A DNA stretch of 64,000 bases from Bacteroidia bacterium (GCA_016788065.1 JAEUTI010000006.1:51016-115015), one strand, 5' to 3'; positions 47,450-57,635 are shown, counted from the stretch's first letter. Notes: a model not told the origin generated them from the letters alone. Program-made: numbers and translations.

Positions 47450-48325
47450 TTACAGATCAGGATTTAACCGGCTTTTCCGGTAACTTTCAGGTGTTAGCCC
47501 TGTAATTTTTTTAAAATACTTATTAAAGTAGGAAGGATCGTTAAATTCCAGAAAATAAGCCACTTCTTTAACAGAATTTTCTGAAAATAATAACAATCTT
47601 TTAGCCTCCAGAATAACCCTTTCATCAATTAAGGCACTGGCGGTTTTCCCTGCCACTTGTTTCGACAGGGCATTTAAATTTTCGGGGGAAACATGTAACA
47701 TATCCGCATATTGTTTTACCAGGCGAACAGTAATATAATTGACATCCAGCAATTTTCGAAATTGTTCGAAGACCTGATAATTCTTGGATCGTGAATCTGA
47801 AATAACATCTGTAGAAACAGAATAAGCTCGTTTTAATTGTAACAAAATAATTGATAGATAATTCCGCAAAATCTGACTGCTGTCAACACCCTCCCCATTC
47901 AACTCCTTCTTCATCAGCTGCACAATTTCCAGCAGACTATTAAAAACCACCTCACCAGGCTCAATGGTGGTATTTCCAATCCCCGTAAGGAAAGGGAACT
48001 CATCAACAACAGGGTTCATTTGCTGTGGAAGAAAATAAAAGTCTTTTGTAAAGATGATCACTATGCCGGCAGAATCGGGCGACCGGCGCAGGTAGTGAAC
48101 TTGTCCCGGACAAACCACATGAACCGACAGCGGTTTGATTTCAGTTTCAATAAAATCAATTTCATGTACTCCCGAGCCTTTCTCAAAAAGAAAAAGCTCG
48201 AAATAATTATGTCGGTGTGGAATGTTGCTGGCGTACCCTTTATAGTTATGAAGTTGCAAAATCTGAAAAGGAGTTACTTTCCTTTCCGATTCGGGGATAT
48301 CATAAGTCGGGATTTTTTTCGCCAT
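47450..48325 (-). CDS. AraC-family transcriptional regulator with cupin domain
   Basis: The 291-residue protein has an N-terminal cupin-like domain with HRHNYFELFLFEKGSGVHEIDF and HVVCPGQVHYL, which is typical of AraC sugar or effector sensors. A C-terminal double HTH follows (YADMLHVSPENLNALSKQVAG; VKEVAYFLEFNDPSYFNKYFKKITGLTPESYRKS). It is divergent from the YdeI-like gene by 47 bp and may control it. No dedicated effector gene is evident. Confidence 0.9.
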   Translation of the reverse strand: MAKKIPTYDIPESERKVTPFQILQLHNYKGYASNIPHRHNYFELFLFEKGSGVHEIDFIETEIKPLSVHVVCPGQVHYLRRSPDSAGIVIIFTKDFYFLPQQMNPVVDEFPFLTGIGNTTIEPGEVVFNSLLEIVQLMKKELNGEGVDSSQILRNYLSIILLQLKRAYSVSTDVISDSRSKNYQVFEQFRKLLDVNYITVRLVKQYADMLHVSPENLNALSKQVAGKTASALIDERVILEAKRLLLFSENSVKEVAYFLEFNDPSYFNKYFKKITGLTPESYRKSRLNPDL

Positions 48326-48329
48326 TCTT

Positions 48330-48337
48330 CAAAAATA
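48330..48337 (-). promoter_or_regulatory. TAnnTTTG -7 element
   Basis: On the minus strand TATTTTTG lies four bases upstream of the AraC gene ATG, which would give an essentially leaderless transcript. Confidence 0.55.
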
Positions 48338-48372
48338 CATAAATTTACAGCATCATTTAAGGAAATTTAAAA

Positions 48373-49002
48373 ATGGGAACGCCAAATCAAAAGGTCAGTA
48401 TTTACATTGATAACGCCCGTCCGTTTGCACAACCAATTCTGGACTATGTAAGGGAATTAATTCATGAAGCATGTCCCGACGTAACGGAGTCCATAAAATG
48501 GGGGATGCCCTGTTTTGAGCATGCCGGCCCAATGATTACGATAGCAGGGTTTAAAGAGCATTGCGTTGTGGCGTTCTGGAAAAGTCAACTGTTGGAAGAT
48601 CCGGGAAAACATCTGTTACCACGTTCCAAAGATGGCGGAAATTCAATGGGCAATTTAGGTAAAATAAAAACCTTGAAAGATCTACCTCCCAAAAAAGCTT
48701 TTGTTAAACTTATTAAACAGGCTGCTAAGGTAAATGAGTTGGGATTAAAAGTTCCTAAGAAATCGATTACTACCAAAGAACCAATGCCGGTTCCGGCTGA
48801 ACTCGATAAACTCCTTCTTAAAAATAAAGAAGCCAGGCAATTCTTTACAAAACTAACTCCTGCTAAAAAACGGGAATTCATTGAATGGATTACTGGTGCT
48901 AAAATGGAAGCAACCAGATTAAAGCGAATTGATAAAACTATAGAGCTTTTGGAAGAAGGCAAATCTCTAAACTGGAAATACGAAACTAAAAGAAAAGCTT
49001 AA
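48373..49002 (+). CDS. DUF1801-YdeI/OmpD-associated fusion protein
   Basis: The 209-residue protein has an N-terminal DUF1801 domain (YIDNARPFAQPILDYVRELIHEACPDVTESIKWGMPCFEHAG) and a C-terminal YdeI/OmpD-associated domain (PAELDKLLLKNKEARQFFTKLTPAKKREFIEWITGAKMEATRLKRI). This combined architecture is common in Bacteroidota; the function is unsettled. Its TAA and the TAA of the convergent gene share the four-base palindrome TTAA at 48999-49002. Confidence 0.85.
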   Translation: MGTPNQKVSIYIDNARPFAQPILDYVRELIHEACPDVTESIKWGMPCFEHAGPMITIAGFKEHCVVAFWKSQLLEDPGKHLLPRSKDGGNSMGNLGKIKTLKDLPPKKAFVKLIKQAAKVNELGLKVPKKSITTKEPMPVPAELDKLLLKNKEARQFFTKLTPAKKREFIEWITGAKMEATRLKRIDKTIELLEEGKSLNWKYETKRKA

Positions 49003-49367
49003 CCGTGGTAAACCCGTGAGCGAACAATTAATCCATTTTCAATTTCAAGCACCTCAGCAACATTCATCTCCGGCTCACCGGGAACAATTCGGGTGTATTC
49101 CATAAACACGCGATGCTCATCTGCCGTAAGTGAAACTTCCCGATACTGCAATTCGGGGAGTCGTTGAAAAGCATCTTTCCACCAGTCACGCAGCGAAGTT
49201 TTACCTTTTATTAATCCATTTGTTTCAGGCCTGTGCACTTTTAATTTTGGACTGAAATGAATTGCCTGCTCATCATAAAGTGCAAGTAAGTTTTCCAGAT
49301 TGTGTTCATTAAAACAGGCTAGCCATGTTTTAGCAATTCCGAGATTTTTGACTGATAGAGGTTCCAT
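48999..49367 (-). CDS. SnoaL/NTF2-like protein
   Basis: The 122-residue protein has the pattern of an NTF2-like alpha+beta barrel: N-terminal helices with WLACFNEHNLENLLALYDEQAIHFSP, then GKTSLRDWWKDAF, and strands ending EVLEIENGLIVRSRVYHG. Members are either small enzymes or ligand-binding proteins, so no reaction can be assigned. It is convergent with the YdeI-type gene with overlapping stop codons, and 72 bp from the channel-like gene on the same strand. Confidence 0.8.
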   Translation of the reverse strand: MEPLSVKNLGIAKTWLACFNEHNLENLLALYDEQAIHFSPKLKVHRPETNGLIKGKTSLRDWWKDAFQRLPELQYREVSLTADEHRVFMEYTRIVPGEPEMNVAEVLEIENGLIVRSRVYHG

Positions 49368-49439
49368 TATAACAACTTAATTCGATTTCATTCACTCACC
49401 ACATTGCACCAACTATATTCACATGCTACAAGTAAACTT

Positions 49440-50078
49440 TCAGGCAACAGCATTTTTACGATGGATCACAGAACCCAAAACCACAATTAAAGCATAAGCG
49501 ATAAAACCAAACACGGGACTGATAAATCCTGCAGCTAAACCGGCAAGTAAACCTATCGGGAAAATGAGATATTCAATTCTTGTATGCTTAAGCTGAGGTT
49601 TGGAAAGTGTTTTATCAAAGAGATTATTTTTAGCGTTTGTAACATGATCAAAAACAAAATAATTCAGGATCGATAATAAAAACAAACTAATTCCATAAAC
49701 CAAAACAGGCAGATAAAATTCAGCTGTTGAATTTTGTGCGAAATAGGAAGTCGAGAATGGAATGAAGGTGGTTACAAAAAGAAATGCGGAGTTCAATACC
49801 AAAAGTTTGTTATCGTAATTTGTTACTCTTCCAAAGAGACTATGATGTTTTTTCCATTGGAGAAGAATAATTACAAAACTGATCACAAATGCTATAAACT
49901 GAGGAAACAATTTTTTCAACTGAGCAAGTTGTGCATCAAAGGATGCGCCCGGCTCAATCTGCGGAGCCTTTATCTCAAAAATTAAAAGCGTCACCGCGAT
50001 AGCAATAACTGCATCGCTTAAAAAAGCAATTCGCTCGACCTGAAACTGCAGTTTTTCCTTTTCGTAATGCTTATCCAT
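49440..50078 (-). CDS. TMEM175/DUF1211-like membrane protein, putative K+ channel
   Basis: The 212-residue protein has six predicted transmembrane helices. The first repeat starts RIAFLSDAVIAIAVTLLIFEIKAP, the (F/L)-S-D-x6-T-L-L signature of bacterial TMEM175 proteins, which form potassium channels as tetramers. In this copy the Phe of FSD is Leu. Whether it conducts ions is not shown by the sequence. Confidence 0.8.
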   Translation of the reverse strand: MDKHYEKEKLQFQVERIAFLSDAVIAIAVTLLIFEIKAPQIEPGASFDAQLAQLKKLFPQFIAFVISFVIILLQWKKHHSLFGRVTNYDNKLLVLNSAFLFVTTFIPFSTSYFAQNSTAEFYLPVLVYGISLFLLSILNYFVFDHVTNAKNNLFDKTLSKPQLKHTRIEYLIFPIGLLAGLAAGFISPVFGFIAYALIVVLGSVIHRKNAVA

Positions 50079-50119
50079 AAAATTATATGGGGTAAATGTC
50101 TGAAAAAAACCGATATATT

Positions 50120-52954
50120 TTAACGAATAAGAGAAATAGTTCCATAAAGGGGTTTACGGGACTTATCTTTTGCTATAGTAATGAGATATGTATAAATTCC
50201 CTGTGGGGCTTTGGTACCAGACAGGGTTTTTCCATTCCATGTCTGTGAGGAGTTTTCAGAAGCAAAAACAGTTTGTCCCCACCTGTTAAAAATTCGCATA
50301 CTAAATCCGTCATTGGAGAAGCCGGTCACACCAAACTGATCATTAATTCCATCATCATTTGGAGTAAAAGAATTTGGAATATATGCAGTAATAAAATCAT
50401 CAATAATAACTTCCCGCAAAGCGGTATCGGTGCAACCATAAGAATTTGTCACCACCAGTTCAACCGGAAACGTTCCATAGGTATTGAATTTATAAACGGG
50501 ATTTTGATCTGAAATTAAAAGCGTATCGCCAAAGTTCCAACTCCAGCTAAGTGCATCCAGAGATGCATCGGTGAAGGTAACTTTCGGGTCGAGTAACGTA
50601 GGTTTGCCGGGTGCGTATTCAAACGCAGCTTCCGGAACGGGATACACTTCAATATAAACAGAGTCGGTGATTGCATCGTAACATTCATCATCCACGGCTG
50701 CATAATAATATCCTGTTGTAACCGGAATAAAAGTCAATTGATTTGAAACACTATTTCCAACCCTCCAGTCATAGGTATAAGTAGCAGGATTCCCACCGGT
50801 AGCGCTCATGTTCAAATCAATTACAGTTCCTGCACAAACCTGAAACGGCCCATCGGTAAGATCAGCATCAAGCGAATCATAAATATTATAAATTAACGGG
50901 TCTGCGTAAGCATAAGTAGGAGATAAACATGGGTATCCGGATGTTGCAGTAACAGTAACCTCATCACCATCCTGCAAATTACTTAACACAATGGTATCAT
51001 TATTTATAAACTGATTCGCCCCGTTAATGAGCCAGTTAAACACTGTAGGATATCCGGGAGTTACAAATGCATCAGCAGTGAACATAATTTCTTGTCCGGG
51101 ACAAATTGTACCCGTGACATCGGTAAACATTTCAATCTCCGGCTCAATAGTTGGCGGAATATTATAGACAATAGTATTGGATTCCTGTGGCGGACAACCG
51201 GTGGAAGGGGTAACTATAAGATACACCGCTAGAATGCCTGATGGGCTTGCTGCGGTAAACTGCGGTATGTTGGTTCCGGCAGGAGAGCCATTTATCATCC
51301 ATTGATAAACCGGATTGGATCCCGTGTTGGTAGTAACAGCGGAATACAAACATATTTGCTGCGGACACAATACACTTCCAAAACTCGAAGTAATACTCAC
51401 CGTTGGTGCCGGTATGGAACTTATTGTGATGGTGAATGGTGGCGATTGAACAGTATCTACCAAGGCACAAGATGCATTTGAAATCATTGTCACCACTACT
51501 ACATCACCATTGGAAAAATTTGTTGAGGTGTAAGTAGGGCTGTTAGTTCCCACAGGAGAACCATTCACTGTCCATGCATAAACCGGTGCCGATCCTCCAA
51601 GAAATGGATTCGCTGTAAGTGTTATTTGTGAACCCTGACAAACAATTCCGGAAGGAGAACGTGTGATGTTTACTGTTGGTGTTAAGGATGCAGGTCCCGA
51701 TGTTACATAAACAGAAAAAATCTGATTAGTAACTTTACTTGGGCAACCATCATCAACAACGGTCACAAAAAACTGATAGGGAGTAGGTCGTGCCATACCA
51801 CAAATAGGAGTCCAGCAAAACTGTGATGTAACAGTACCAGCACCCGATGCATCGGGCATAGTACCCGGCGGATTTACTTGTGCAGGATCGAGTAGTTGTC
51901 CCGAAGCTGTGAGAAATAAACTATCGCCATCGGCATCATTAAAGGTGGCAAAAAAGCAAAGATTTTGTCCTTCAGAAATAGTGTAGGTAGAAGTGCCGGT
52001 AGTGTTTGAAAGTACCGGAACGGCATTTGGCGTACAAACAATAGTTATCAGTTGCAGATCGCGTCGTATCATCGAAATCAAAACACCATTTCTGTATTCC
52101 CGTATTTCAATTGCAGCGACATAAAACCCCTGATTGCTAAAATAAAATTTCGAAAGTCCATTAATGGGATCAACAGAAGCAAAGCCTCCGGTTCCAAAAA
52201 TCTGTGTTGAAGAAAACCCCGGTGCATAAGTAACATCAGGAATTGGTAATGTGTAGGGATTATTATCAATGAAAGGATCAGGGGCAGGATTACTTTGTCC
52301 CGAATAACCTGCATAAGGAATAACTAAAGAGTATGCAAGTGAGTCCCCATCAGGATCAATTGCATTATTTAAAATTGTGGTAGTATCATTGATACAAACA
52401 AAGGGAACACTAACATCCGAAATTTGCGGAGTCGAATTAATTATGGTGTTTGGAATGTACGCATAGAAAGTCATTCCGGCAGCACCTGGTTGTGCAATGT
52501 TCAGAATATTTCCATTTCGGCAACAACGTTCAACAGCCAGATGAAACCCTTCAATATTATCGGGTAATAAAATGGTAACATTGTATTCACCACGCTCAAT
52601 GCAGGCACTTGCTTCGAAGGAGCAGTTACTGTTTGGCGAATAGGCAACCACATCTGAGCCAATGAGCGGCAGAATTTCGGTTGCATACCATATTTTGGAT
52701 GGTGATGGATTTAGACTATCTGTTATATAAATTCCCAAAAACATTTCAGGGTCGAGTGCAGCAGGTATCGTGTTGGTTGAATCGCAATACCTGTAAACGA
52801 TAAGTTTCACATCATAAAAACTCCCCCCCTGAAACGGGCCGCTGTAGGTGTAAGTTAACTCCCCTCCCATCAGGTGCGTTGCTTTTGCAGGCTTCGCAAT
52901 AACCATCAGGGTAATTATGCTCAGAAAAAGAAAGAAGAACCTGCTGAATTTCAT
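50120..52954 (-). CDS. Secreted protein with CHU/gliding-type (T9SS type B) C-terminal domain
   Basis: The 944-residue protein has a signal peptide (to ~KPAKA). A ~370-residue N-terminal region typical of large Bacteroidota surface proteins follows (THLMGGELTYTYSG … CCRNGN … NAIDPDGDSLAYSL). Three to four Ig-like repeats (NITRSPSGIVCQGSQITLTA etc.), a PKD-like domain (FTDASLDALSWSWNFGD) and the C-terminal domain AYIPNSFTPNDDGINDQFGV … RIFNRWGQTVF … GIYTYLITI complete it. That last domain is the TIGR04131-type signal, the only type B sorting domain in the window. Probably surface-attached. Confidence 0.9.
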   Translation of the reverse strand: MKFSRFFFLFLSIITLMVIAKPAKATHLMGGELTYTYSGPFQGGSFYDVKLIVYRYCDSTNTIPAALDPEMFLGIYITDSLNPSPSKIWYATEILPLIGSDVVAYSPNSNCSFEASACIERGEYNVTILLPDNIEGFHLAVERCCRNGNILNIAQPGAAGMTFYAYIPNTIINSTPQISDVSVPFVCINDTTTILNNAIDPDGDSLAYSLVIPYAGYSGQSNPAPDPFIDNNPYTLPIPDVTYAPGFSSTQIFGTGGFASVDPINGLSKFYFSNQGFYVAAIEIREYRNGVLISMIRRDLQLITIVCTPNAVPVLSNTTGTSTYTISEGQNLCFFATFNDADGDSLFLTASGQLLDPAQVNPPGTMPDASGAGTVTSQFCWTPICGMARPTPYQFFVTVVDDGCPSKVTNQIFSVYVTSGPASLTPTVNITRSPSGIVCQGSQITLTANPFLGGSAPVYAWTVNGSPVGTNSPTYTSTNFSNGDVVVVTMISNASCALVDTVQSPPFTITISSIPAPTVSITSSFGSVLCPQQICLYSAVTTNTGSNPVYQWMINGSPAGTNIPQFTAASPSGILAVYLIVTPSTGCPPQESNTIVYNIPPTIEPEIEMFTDVTGTICPGQEIMFTADAFVTPGYPTVFNWLINGANQFINNDTIVLSNLQDGDEVTVTATSGYPCLSPTYAYADPLIYNIYDSLDADLTDGPFQVCAGTVIDLNMSATGGNPATYTYDWRVGNSVSNQLTFIPVTTGYYYAAVDDECYDAITDSVYIEVYPVPEAAFEYAPGKPTLLDPKVTFTDASLDALSWSWNFGDTLLISDQNPVYKFNTYGTFPVELVVTNSYGCTDTALREVIIDDFITAYIPNSFTPNDDGINDQFGVTGFSNDGFSMRIFNRWGQTVFASENSSQTWNGKTLSGTKAPQGIYTYLITIAKDKSRKPLYGTISLIR

Positions 52955-53091
52955 TAACTTATTGAATCTGAACAGCTAATATACGGAACTTTATCGGATG
53001 CATCTGTCACTTCAGGGTAAAAAACGACCGATTTCACCCTGTATTATTTAAGACAGGCGAAAGCCGCAATTTGCTGTCCGGGAAAAAGAAT

Positions 53092-53115
53092 AAAAAAAGG
53101 CCGGATTGGCCTTTC
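53092..53115 (-). terminator. Rho-independent terminator
   Basis: On the minus strand AAAGGCC, ATCC-type loop, GGCCTTT followed by a run of T, ~27 bp past the aminotransferase stop. Confidence 0.8.
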
Positions 53116-53141
53116 TTATAATATTGATTATCTGATAATTA

Positions 53142-54290
53142 TCACATCAACTCGACTTTCAAGGCGTCGTATAACCGATCCAGATCTTTTTGGGAATTAA
53201 AGCCATTAATCGAATACCGGATGTACACCTTATCGTTTTGCTGCATCACCGGAATTTCAATTTGGTACTTATCGAACAGCATTTTTTGAAATTCACGGGG
53301 ATTTTCCAGGGAAACCTGAATACTAAATAATTGTCCGAAGAAGTCTTCAGTCAATGGTGCCAGTGGGGCGAATCCGGTTAGATCACAAAAGCGGAGTGCA
53401 TTTTCGCGAACCATTTTTTTACAGGAATCGGAAACCTCCCACCACTTATGTTCCTGCATAAATTCAATTGCTTTGGGAATAGTGAGGTATGCAGAAAAAT
53501 CGCGGGTACCATTAAACTGATGGTAATCGAGGAACTGAGAATCAGAAGGAGTGTCGCTATCATAACCCCAACTCACCACCAAAGGTTCAATTTTAATTTG
53601 CAATGATTTACGCACATAAAGAAAAGTACTTCCTTTTGGTGTCATCATCCATTTATGACAGGCACCGGTGTAAATATCGGCATCAAGTTCTTTCAAGTCT
53701 AATTTCAAATGACCGGGAACGTGAGCGCCGTCAATAATAGTCATTAAGCCTCTCTTCTTAGCTTCCTCAATAATTTCCTTTACGGGAAGCACCAATCCGG
53801 TTGCGCTGGTAATGTGACTGATAAAAACTACTTTAGTCTTTTCGGTATATCCATTCCAAAATTCTTCAAGAAATGATTCCTTACTCAAAATTGGTAACGA
53901 GATTGATTGCCGGATAAATTTTGCATTTACTTTGTTGCAATAAAATTTCCAGGTTCTGTCCATTGCGCCATATTCGATATTGGTGGTCAGAACTTCATCA
54001 TTTTCTTTAAGTCGGAGTGTATTTGCAATTATGTTAACTGCAAAAGTTGGATTAGGAACATATACCAGGTCATCGGCATTTGCATTCAGATAATTTCCGA
54101 GTGCGATTCGGGATGCTTTCAGGTATTCAGGGCCATTTACTGCGAAAAATTGTACCGGTTCCCATTCCAGTTCTCTTTGCCATTTCTGATAATCATCGAA
54201 CACCACCTTAGGAGAAGCGCCGAAAGAACCGAAGTTAAGAAATGTTATATCGGGATTAAGAAGGAACAGAGATGCTAATGCAGAAGACAT
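53142..54290 (-). CDS. Class V PLP-dependent aminotransferase (isopenicillin-N-epimerase-like)
   Basis: The 382-residue protein has fold-type I PLP motifs: the cofactor-binding Asp in IIDGAHVPGHL, the Schiff-base Lys in ACHKWMMTPKGSTFLYV, and the N-terminal FLNFGSFGASPKVV segment typical of the isopenicillin N epimerase/cysteine desulfurase group. The substrate is unknown; relatives act as epimerases, desulfurases or amino-acid transaminases. It has a good -7 element and its own terminator, so it is a single-gene unit. Confidence 0.85.
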   Translation of the reverse strand: MSSALASLFLLNPDITFLNFGSFGASPKVVFDDYQKWQRELEWEPVQFFAVNGPEYLKASRIALGNYLNANADDLVYVPNPTFAVNIIANTLRLKENDEVLTTNIEYGAMDRTWKFYCNKVNAKFIRQSISLPILSKESFLEEFWNGYTEKTKVVFISHITSATGLVLPVKEIIEEAKKRGLMTIIDGAHVPGHLKLDLKELDADIYTGACHKWMMTPKGSTFLYVRKSLQIKIEPLVVSWGYDSDTPSDSQFLDYHQFNGTRDFSAYLTIPKAIEFMQEHKWWEVSDSCKKMVRENALRFCDLTGFAPLAPLTEDFFGQLFSIQVSLENPREFQKMLFDKYQIEIPVMQQNDKVYIRYSINGFNSQKDLDRLYDALKVELM

Positions 54291-54306
54291 AAGGTGTGCG
54301 TTTGCG

Positions 54307-54314
54307 CAAAGGTA
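54307..54314 (-). promoter_or_regulatory. TAnnTTTG -7 element
   Basis: TACCTTTG on the minus strand lies 16 bases upstream of the aminotransferase ATG. Confidence 0.55.
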
Positions 54315-54333
54315 AAGAATAGTCCTTAAAATA

Positions 54334-54370
54334 AAATTGAGGGTAACAATAATTTTGCTACCCTCAATTT
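54334..54370 (-). terminator. Rho-independent terminator
   Basis: AAATTGAGGGTA, 13-base loop, TACCCTCAATTT; a perfect 12-bp stem ~38 bp past the stop of the 988-codon T9SS gene. Confidence 0.8.
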
Positions 54371-54407
54371 TTAAGATTTTAAAATTAAAACACCATCAAT
54401 GTTAATT

Positions 54408-57368
54408 CTAATTTTTTACAATTTTCACACGCCCCATCACATTCCCGTTTTCCGCAATTACTTCACAAAAATAAATGCCGGAAGTTATGTGGGAGAGATT
54501 CATTTCAGTTTGATATCCCTTGAAATTATCAATACGGCTTATTGTTCTGCCAGCAACGTCACAAATTCTGATGGTGTGTGATTCGCTAACCGGATTTAAG
54601 AATTTAATTGTTACATCTGATGAAAAAGGATTAGGCATTGCGATAGAATAAGGCTTTTCATTTTCCTCATCAGTAACACCCAGCAGGTCAATCATGGTAT
54701 TGAATGTAGTGTTTGTAACAATTGCGGGATTATAATCGAAGAAAATATGCGCGGTGTTATAAATAACAGTACCGGGAACAACGTTTGCTTTTGGTTTAAT
54801 TGAATAAGAAATAAATCCAATACTTGCTGCGTTATTGGTATTGCTATCAGGAAGCAGAATATTGTTAAAAGTAAAAATCATAGCGCCATTTGCTTGTCGG
54901 GTAACATTCACCGGGTGACTGCTTCCAATAAACCCGAAAGTTGAATAATCGAGATGCGTACTAAGGGTATCCCGTATTTTCACCACGAAAGCCGTATCAT
55001 TTCCGGTATTCTGGAAGCGGATTGTATAGAGGAGCGTATCAGTTTTTAATGTATAATGCGGAACATCAAACCCTTCAGGACTAACCAATTTATCATTAGG
55101 ATCGTATGAGCAGGTGATAGCCTGACTCAATGAATCGTAAATCGTGTTTGGTAATCCGAAATTATCATAAGATACTTGAGAGGAATTCACAATGGTGTCG
55201 CCTGGAAACAAGCCGGTACTATTCACAGTAATTCTAAACGCACGCTGTTCAAATGGTAGTAGTCCGGAATAATTCCAAATAAAAGTATCGCCAATTGAAG
55301 AGTTATATAAAGGAGCAGATGAATTATAACTTAATTGTGAATCCATGATAAACCGAACTTTTCCAAAAAGAGAAGAAGTCCCTTCATTGTGGATATTAAT
55401 CCAATAGTCAATTGTGTTATTACATCTTGGTACGCCACCAACTAATTCCGTGTTAAATTCATAAGTCGCCAATGAAGGGTATAATCCGAAGTCGAGGCTA
55501 TCAATCAGGTTTGAAGATAAAGAAACAGTATAACTTGCAGAGTCAGAAGTTAATATCCAGTTTGTATTGATATTTGCATTTACTGTATAAGTATTCGGAG
55601 GAATATTGTAAGAATACATTCCGGAAGAATTGGTTAACGATAAAAGCCCAATAGGAGCAACTGATACCGGATAATATGACAATCCGAAATCACTGCTATC
55701 AAAACTTCCATTCTGATTCTGATCGAAATAAACTTTCCCTTCCAAACCATAATTTAAAACCGGTATTAGTGGCAGACCGGCAAAATAACTATTCACATCT
55801 TTATTTAAATAGTAAATATCATTAGGGATAACAGGTTGGGGCCCGTTAAATGAATGGCCAGGGTAACCGTCAATTTGTACGATGATGTGCATATCAGAGT
55901 TAACATTTCCGGCAATAGCAGGATAAACTACTTCATCAAAATCAGAATCAAATACATTCACGGGTGGAGTCCAGCTATTTCCCCCATCAGGAGAAACCAT
56001 TGCATAAGTATTGCGGTAACTCATATCGGGGACGCTGCCGGAAGAAGTATTTTCTTTAATACTTGAATATACCAGATAAATATTATTCGCAGCATCAACA
56101 CCGGCAGATGGCATTCCGGACAATGATTTTTCATAAGGTGCAATGAATGGATGAATGGAAATAACACCATCGTTATCGAGATCGACTGCAGATGTTAAAA
56201 TTTCAGGCATAACTCCCTGGAAACTTTCATTCCAATAATACAGGCCATCGGAGTCCGGGAAATATCCAAAGGCGGCAAAGGGATCAGTATCAAGTACCCG
56301 CATTCTGCCAGCCCAGCAATGAACCAAATTATTATTATCAATCAACACTTCGAGTCCTGGATCAATAAATTCTAGTGTGTCAGCAACCCCATCGCCATCA
56401 ACATCTGTGAGATCAGTATTCGGATTATAATGAGCTAATGGAAATTCCATGATAATGCTTTTGGTCCATGTTGTTCCATTATCAGTAGATTTCCACATTG
56501 CCCAATCGTTATAAAATGTACCCTGAACAATAGCCACAGAATTACCGTTCACATCAATGGCATATGATTCAGGTTCCATTGAGTAATAAATCAGTGAATC
56601 TATTCCTGGTAAAACCGCATGAACAATGTCCCAGCTAGCACCACCATCCGGAGATCGCGAATAAGTCATTGCACCATCTATCCCATTTACCGGAGTACCA
56701 GCACTACCTGTTGGCAAGGTGAGAGCTATCACATGAATAGTTTGCCCATTTGCGCCTCCAACAGCCATTTTAGCCCACATACAACTTACACCCTGGGGGT
56801 GAGGGGGCAAATTCGATTTCTGCCATGGTCCGCCAATTGCAGCATTTCGTTTATACAGCATCAAAGCATTAGTTCCGGGAATAATATTCTTTAAATGGCC
56901 AACCACATATTCCATATTATTACTTCCAACATCGATTGTTGAATAGCCAATACTATCGATTAAAGGTTGTGTGCCTCCGGTCCATATAGTTCCGTCATAG
57001 TAATTATAGCCTGTTTCGCGATAGGTATTGGGATTGGTTAGTGAACTGCTGTGGTTCCAAATTGCTCCAATTGTATCATTCGAAAAATAAATCTTGTTAC
57101 CCATTGAGCCATTTGACTGAAGGTCATGAGTAGTGCTGCCAATAATAGTTGATAAAGGCACCACTGGTGTTGTTCCATTACGTTGATTGACTGTCGGGTT
57201 TTGAGATGAATTATTGAATTCACCTGTAACCGGTCGACTTAGTGGTATGGCAACATGCTGAACATTAGCAGAAAGTGGCTTCACTTTTCTAACATCGGGG
57301 GAATGCGTTTGTGAGAAAACTGTCAATACACAAGAAGTCAATAAAATTGTTAGTAGCGTTTTTTTCAT
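54408..57368 (-). CDS. Large secreted protein with sialidase-like propeller region, T9SS type A
   Basis: The start is set at the second ATG (57366-57368), which opens a signal peptide (MKKTLLTILLTSCVLTVFSQ); the ATG two codons earlier is equally possible. The first ~500 residues contain repeated 'S-x-D-x-G-x-(S/T)-W' Asp-box-like motifs (SPDGGASWDIVH, STDNGTTWTKS, SPDGGNSWTPP), as in sialidase/BNR propellers. An SdrD-like segment (GKVYFDQNQNGSFDSSDFGL), a domain with CSYDPNDKLVSPEG and a T9SS type A C-terminus (IAMPNPFSSDVTIKFL) follow. No catalytic residues of true sialidases were identified. Confidence 0.85.
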   Translation of the reverse strand: MKKTLLTILLTSCVLTVFSQTHSPDVRKVKPLSANVQHVAIPLSRPVTGEFNNSSQNPTVNQRNGTTPVVPLSTIIGSTTHDLQSNGSMGNKIYFSNDTIGAIWNHSSSLTNPNTYRETGYNYYDGTIWTGGTQPLIDSIGYSTIDVGSNNMEYVVGHLKNIIPGTNALMLYKRNAAIGGPWQKSNLPPHPQGVSCMWAKMAVGGANGQTIHVIALTLPTGSAGTPVNGIDGAMTYSRSPDGGASWDIVHAVLPGIDSLIYYSMEPESYAIDVNGNSVAIVQGTFYNDWAMWKSTDNGTTWTKSIIMEFPLAHYNPNTDLTDVDGDGVADTLEFIDPGLEVLIDNNNLVHCWAGRMRVLDTDPFAAFGYFPDSDGLYYWNESFQGVMPEILTSAVDLDNDGVISIHPFIAPYEKSLSGMPSAGVDAANNIYLVYSSIKENTSSGSVPDMSYRNTYAMVSPDGGNSWTPPVNVFDSDFDEVVYPAIAGNVNSDMHIIVQIDGYPGHSFNGPQPVIPNDIYYLNKDVNSYFAGLPLIPVLNYGLEGKVYFDQNQNGSFDSSDFGLSYYPVSVAPIGLLSLTNSSGMYSYNIPPNTYTVNANINTNWILTSDSASYTVSLSSNLIDSLDFGLYPSLATYEFNTELVGGVPRCNNTIDYWINIHNEGTSSLFGKVRFIMDSQLSYNSSAPLYNSSIGDTFIWNYSGLLPFEQRAFRITVNSTGLFPGDTIVNSSQVSYDNFGLPNTIYDSLSQAITCSYDPNDKLVSPEGFDVPHYTLKTDTLLYTIRFQNTGNDTAFVVKIRDTLSTHLDYSTFGFIGSSHPVNVTRQANGAMIFTFNNILLPDSNTNNAASIGFISYSIKPKANVVPGTVIYNTAHIFFDYNPAIVTNTTFNTMIDLLGVTDEENEKPYSIAMPNPFSSDVTIKFLNPVSESHTIRICDVAGRTISRIDNFKGYQTEMNLSHITSGIYFCEVIAENGNVMGRVKIVKN

Positions 57369-57586
57369 AGGCATGATTTTTAAAATGAATGTAAGAAATG
57401 TCTCTTTAAACTAACCGGATAAAAAGGTCAATGAAGAGAATAATTGTAAATCATGTTAAAAGTAGGAAAATTTTTACTTAAAAAACAACACTACAAAGAA
57501 TTTTTCGCAATTAACCCAGAATTCGGGAAACGCTTTGATAACCCATCTATATATTTGATAATGCATCCTTTACGAAACAGAGTGCA

Positions 57587-57619
57587 AAAAAAGTGCAGCC
57601 TGTGGACAGGCTGCACTTC
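57587..57619 (-). terminator. Rho-independent terminator
   Basis: AAGTGCAGCCTGT, GG, ACAGGCTGCACTT with T-run on the minus strand, 17 bp past the stop of the next gene. Confidence 0.9.
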
Positions 57620-57635
57620 TAAAATGGACCTGTGT

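Noticed and set aside
53008..53040. Third LytTR-like repeat upstream of the type B T9SS gene (GGGTGAA…CCTGAAG, minus strand)
   Set aside because: Only two units, spaced 22 bp and poorly matched. The same bases also form an inverted repeat CAGGGT…ACCCTG, so it is ambiguous.
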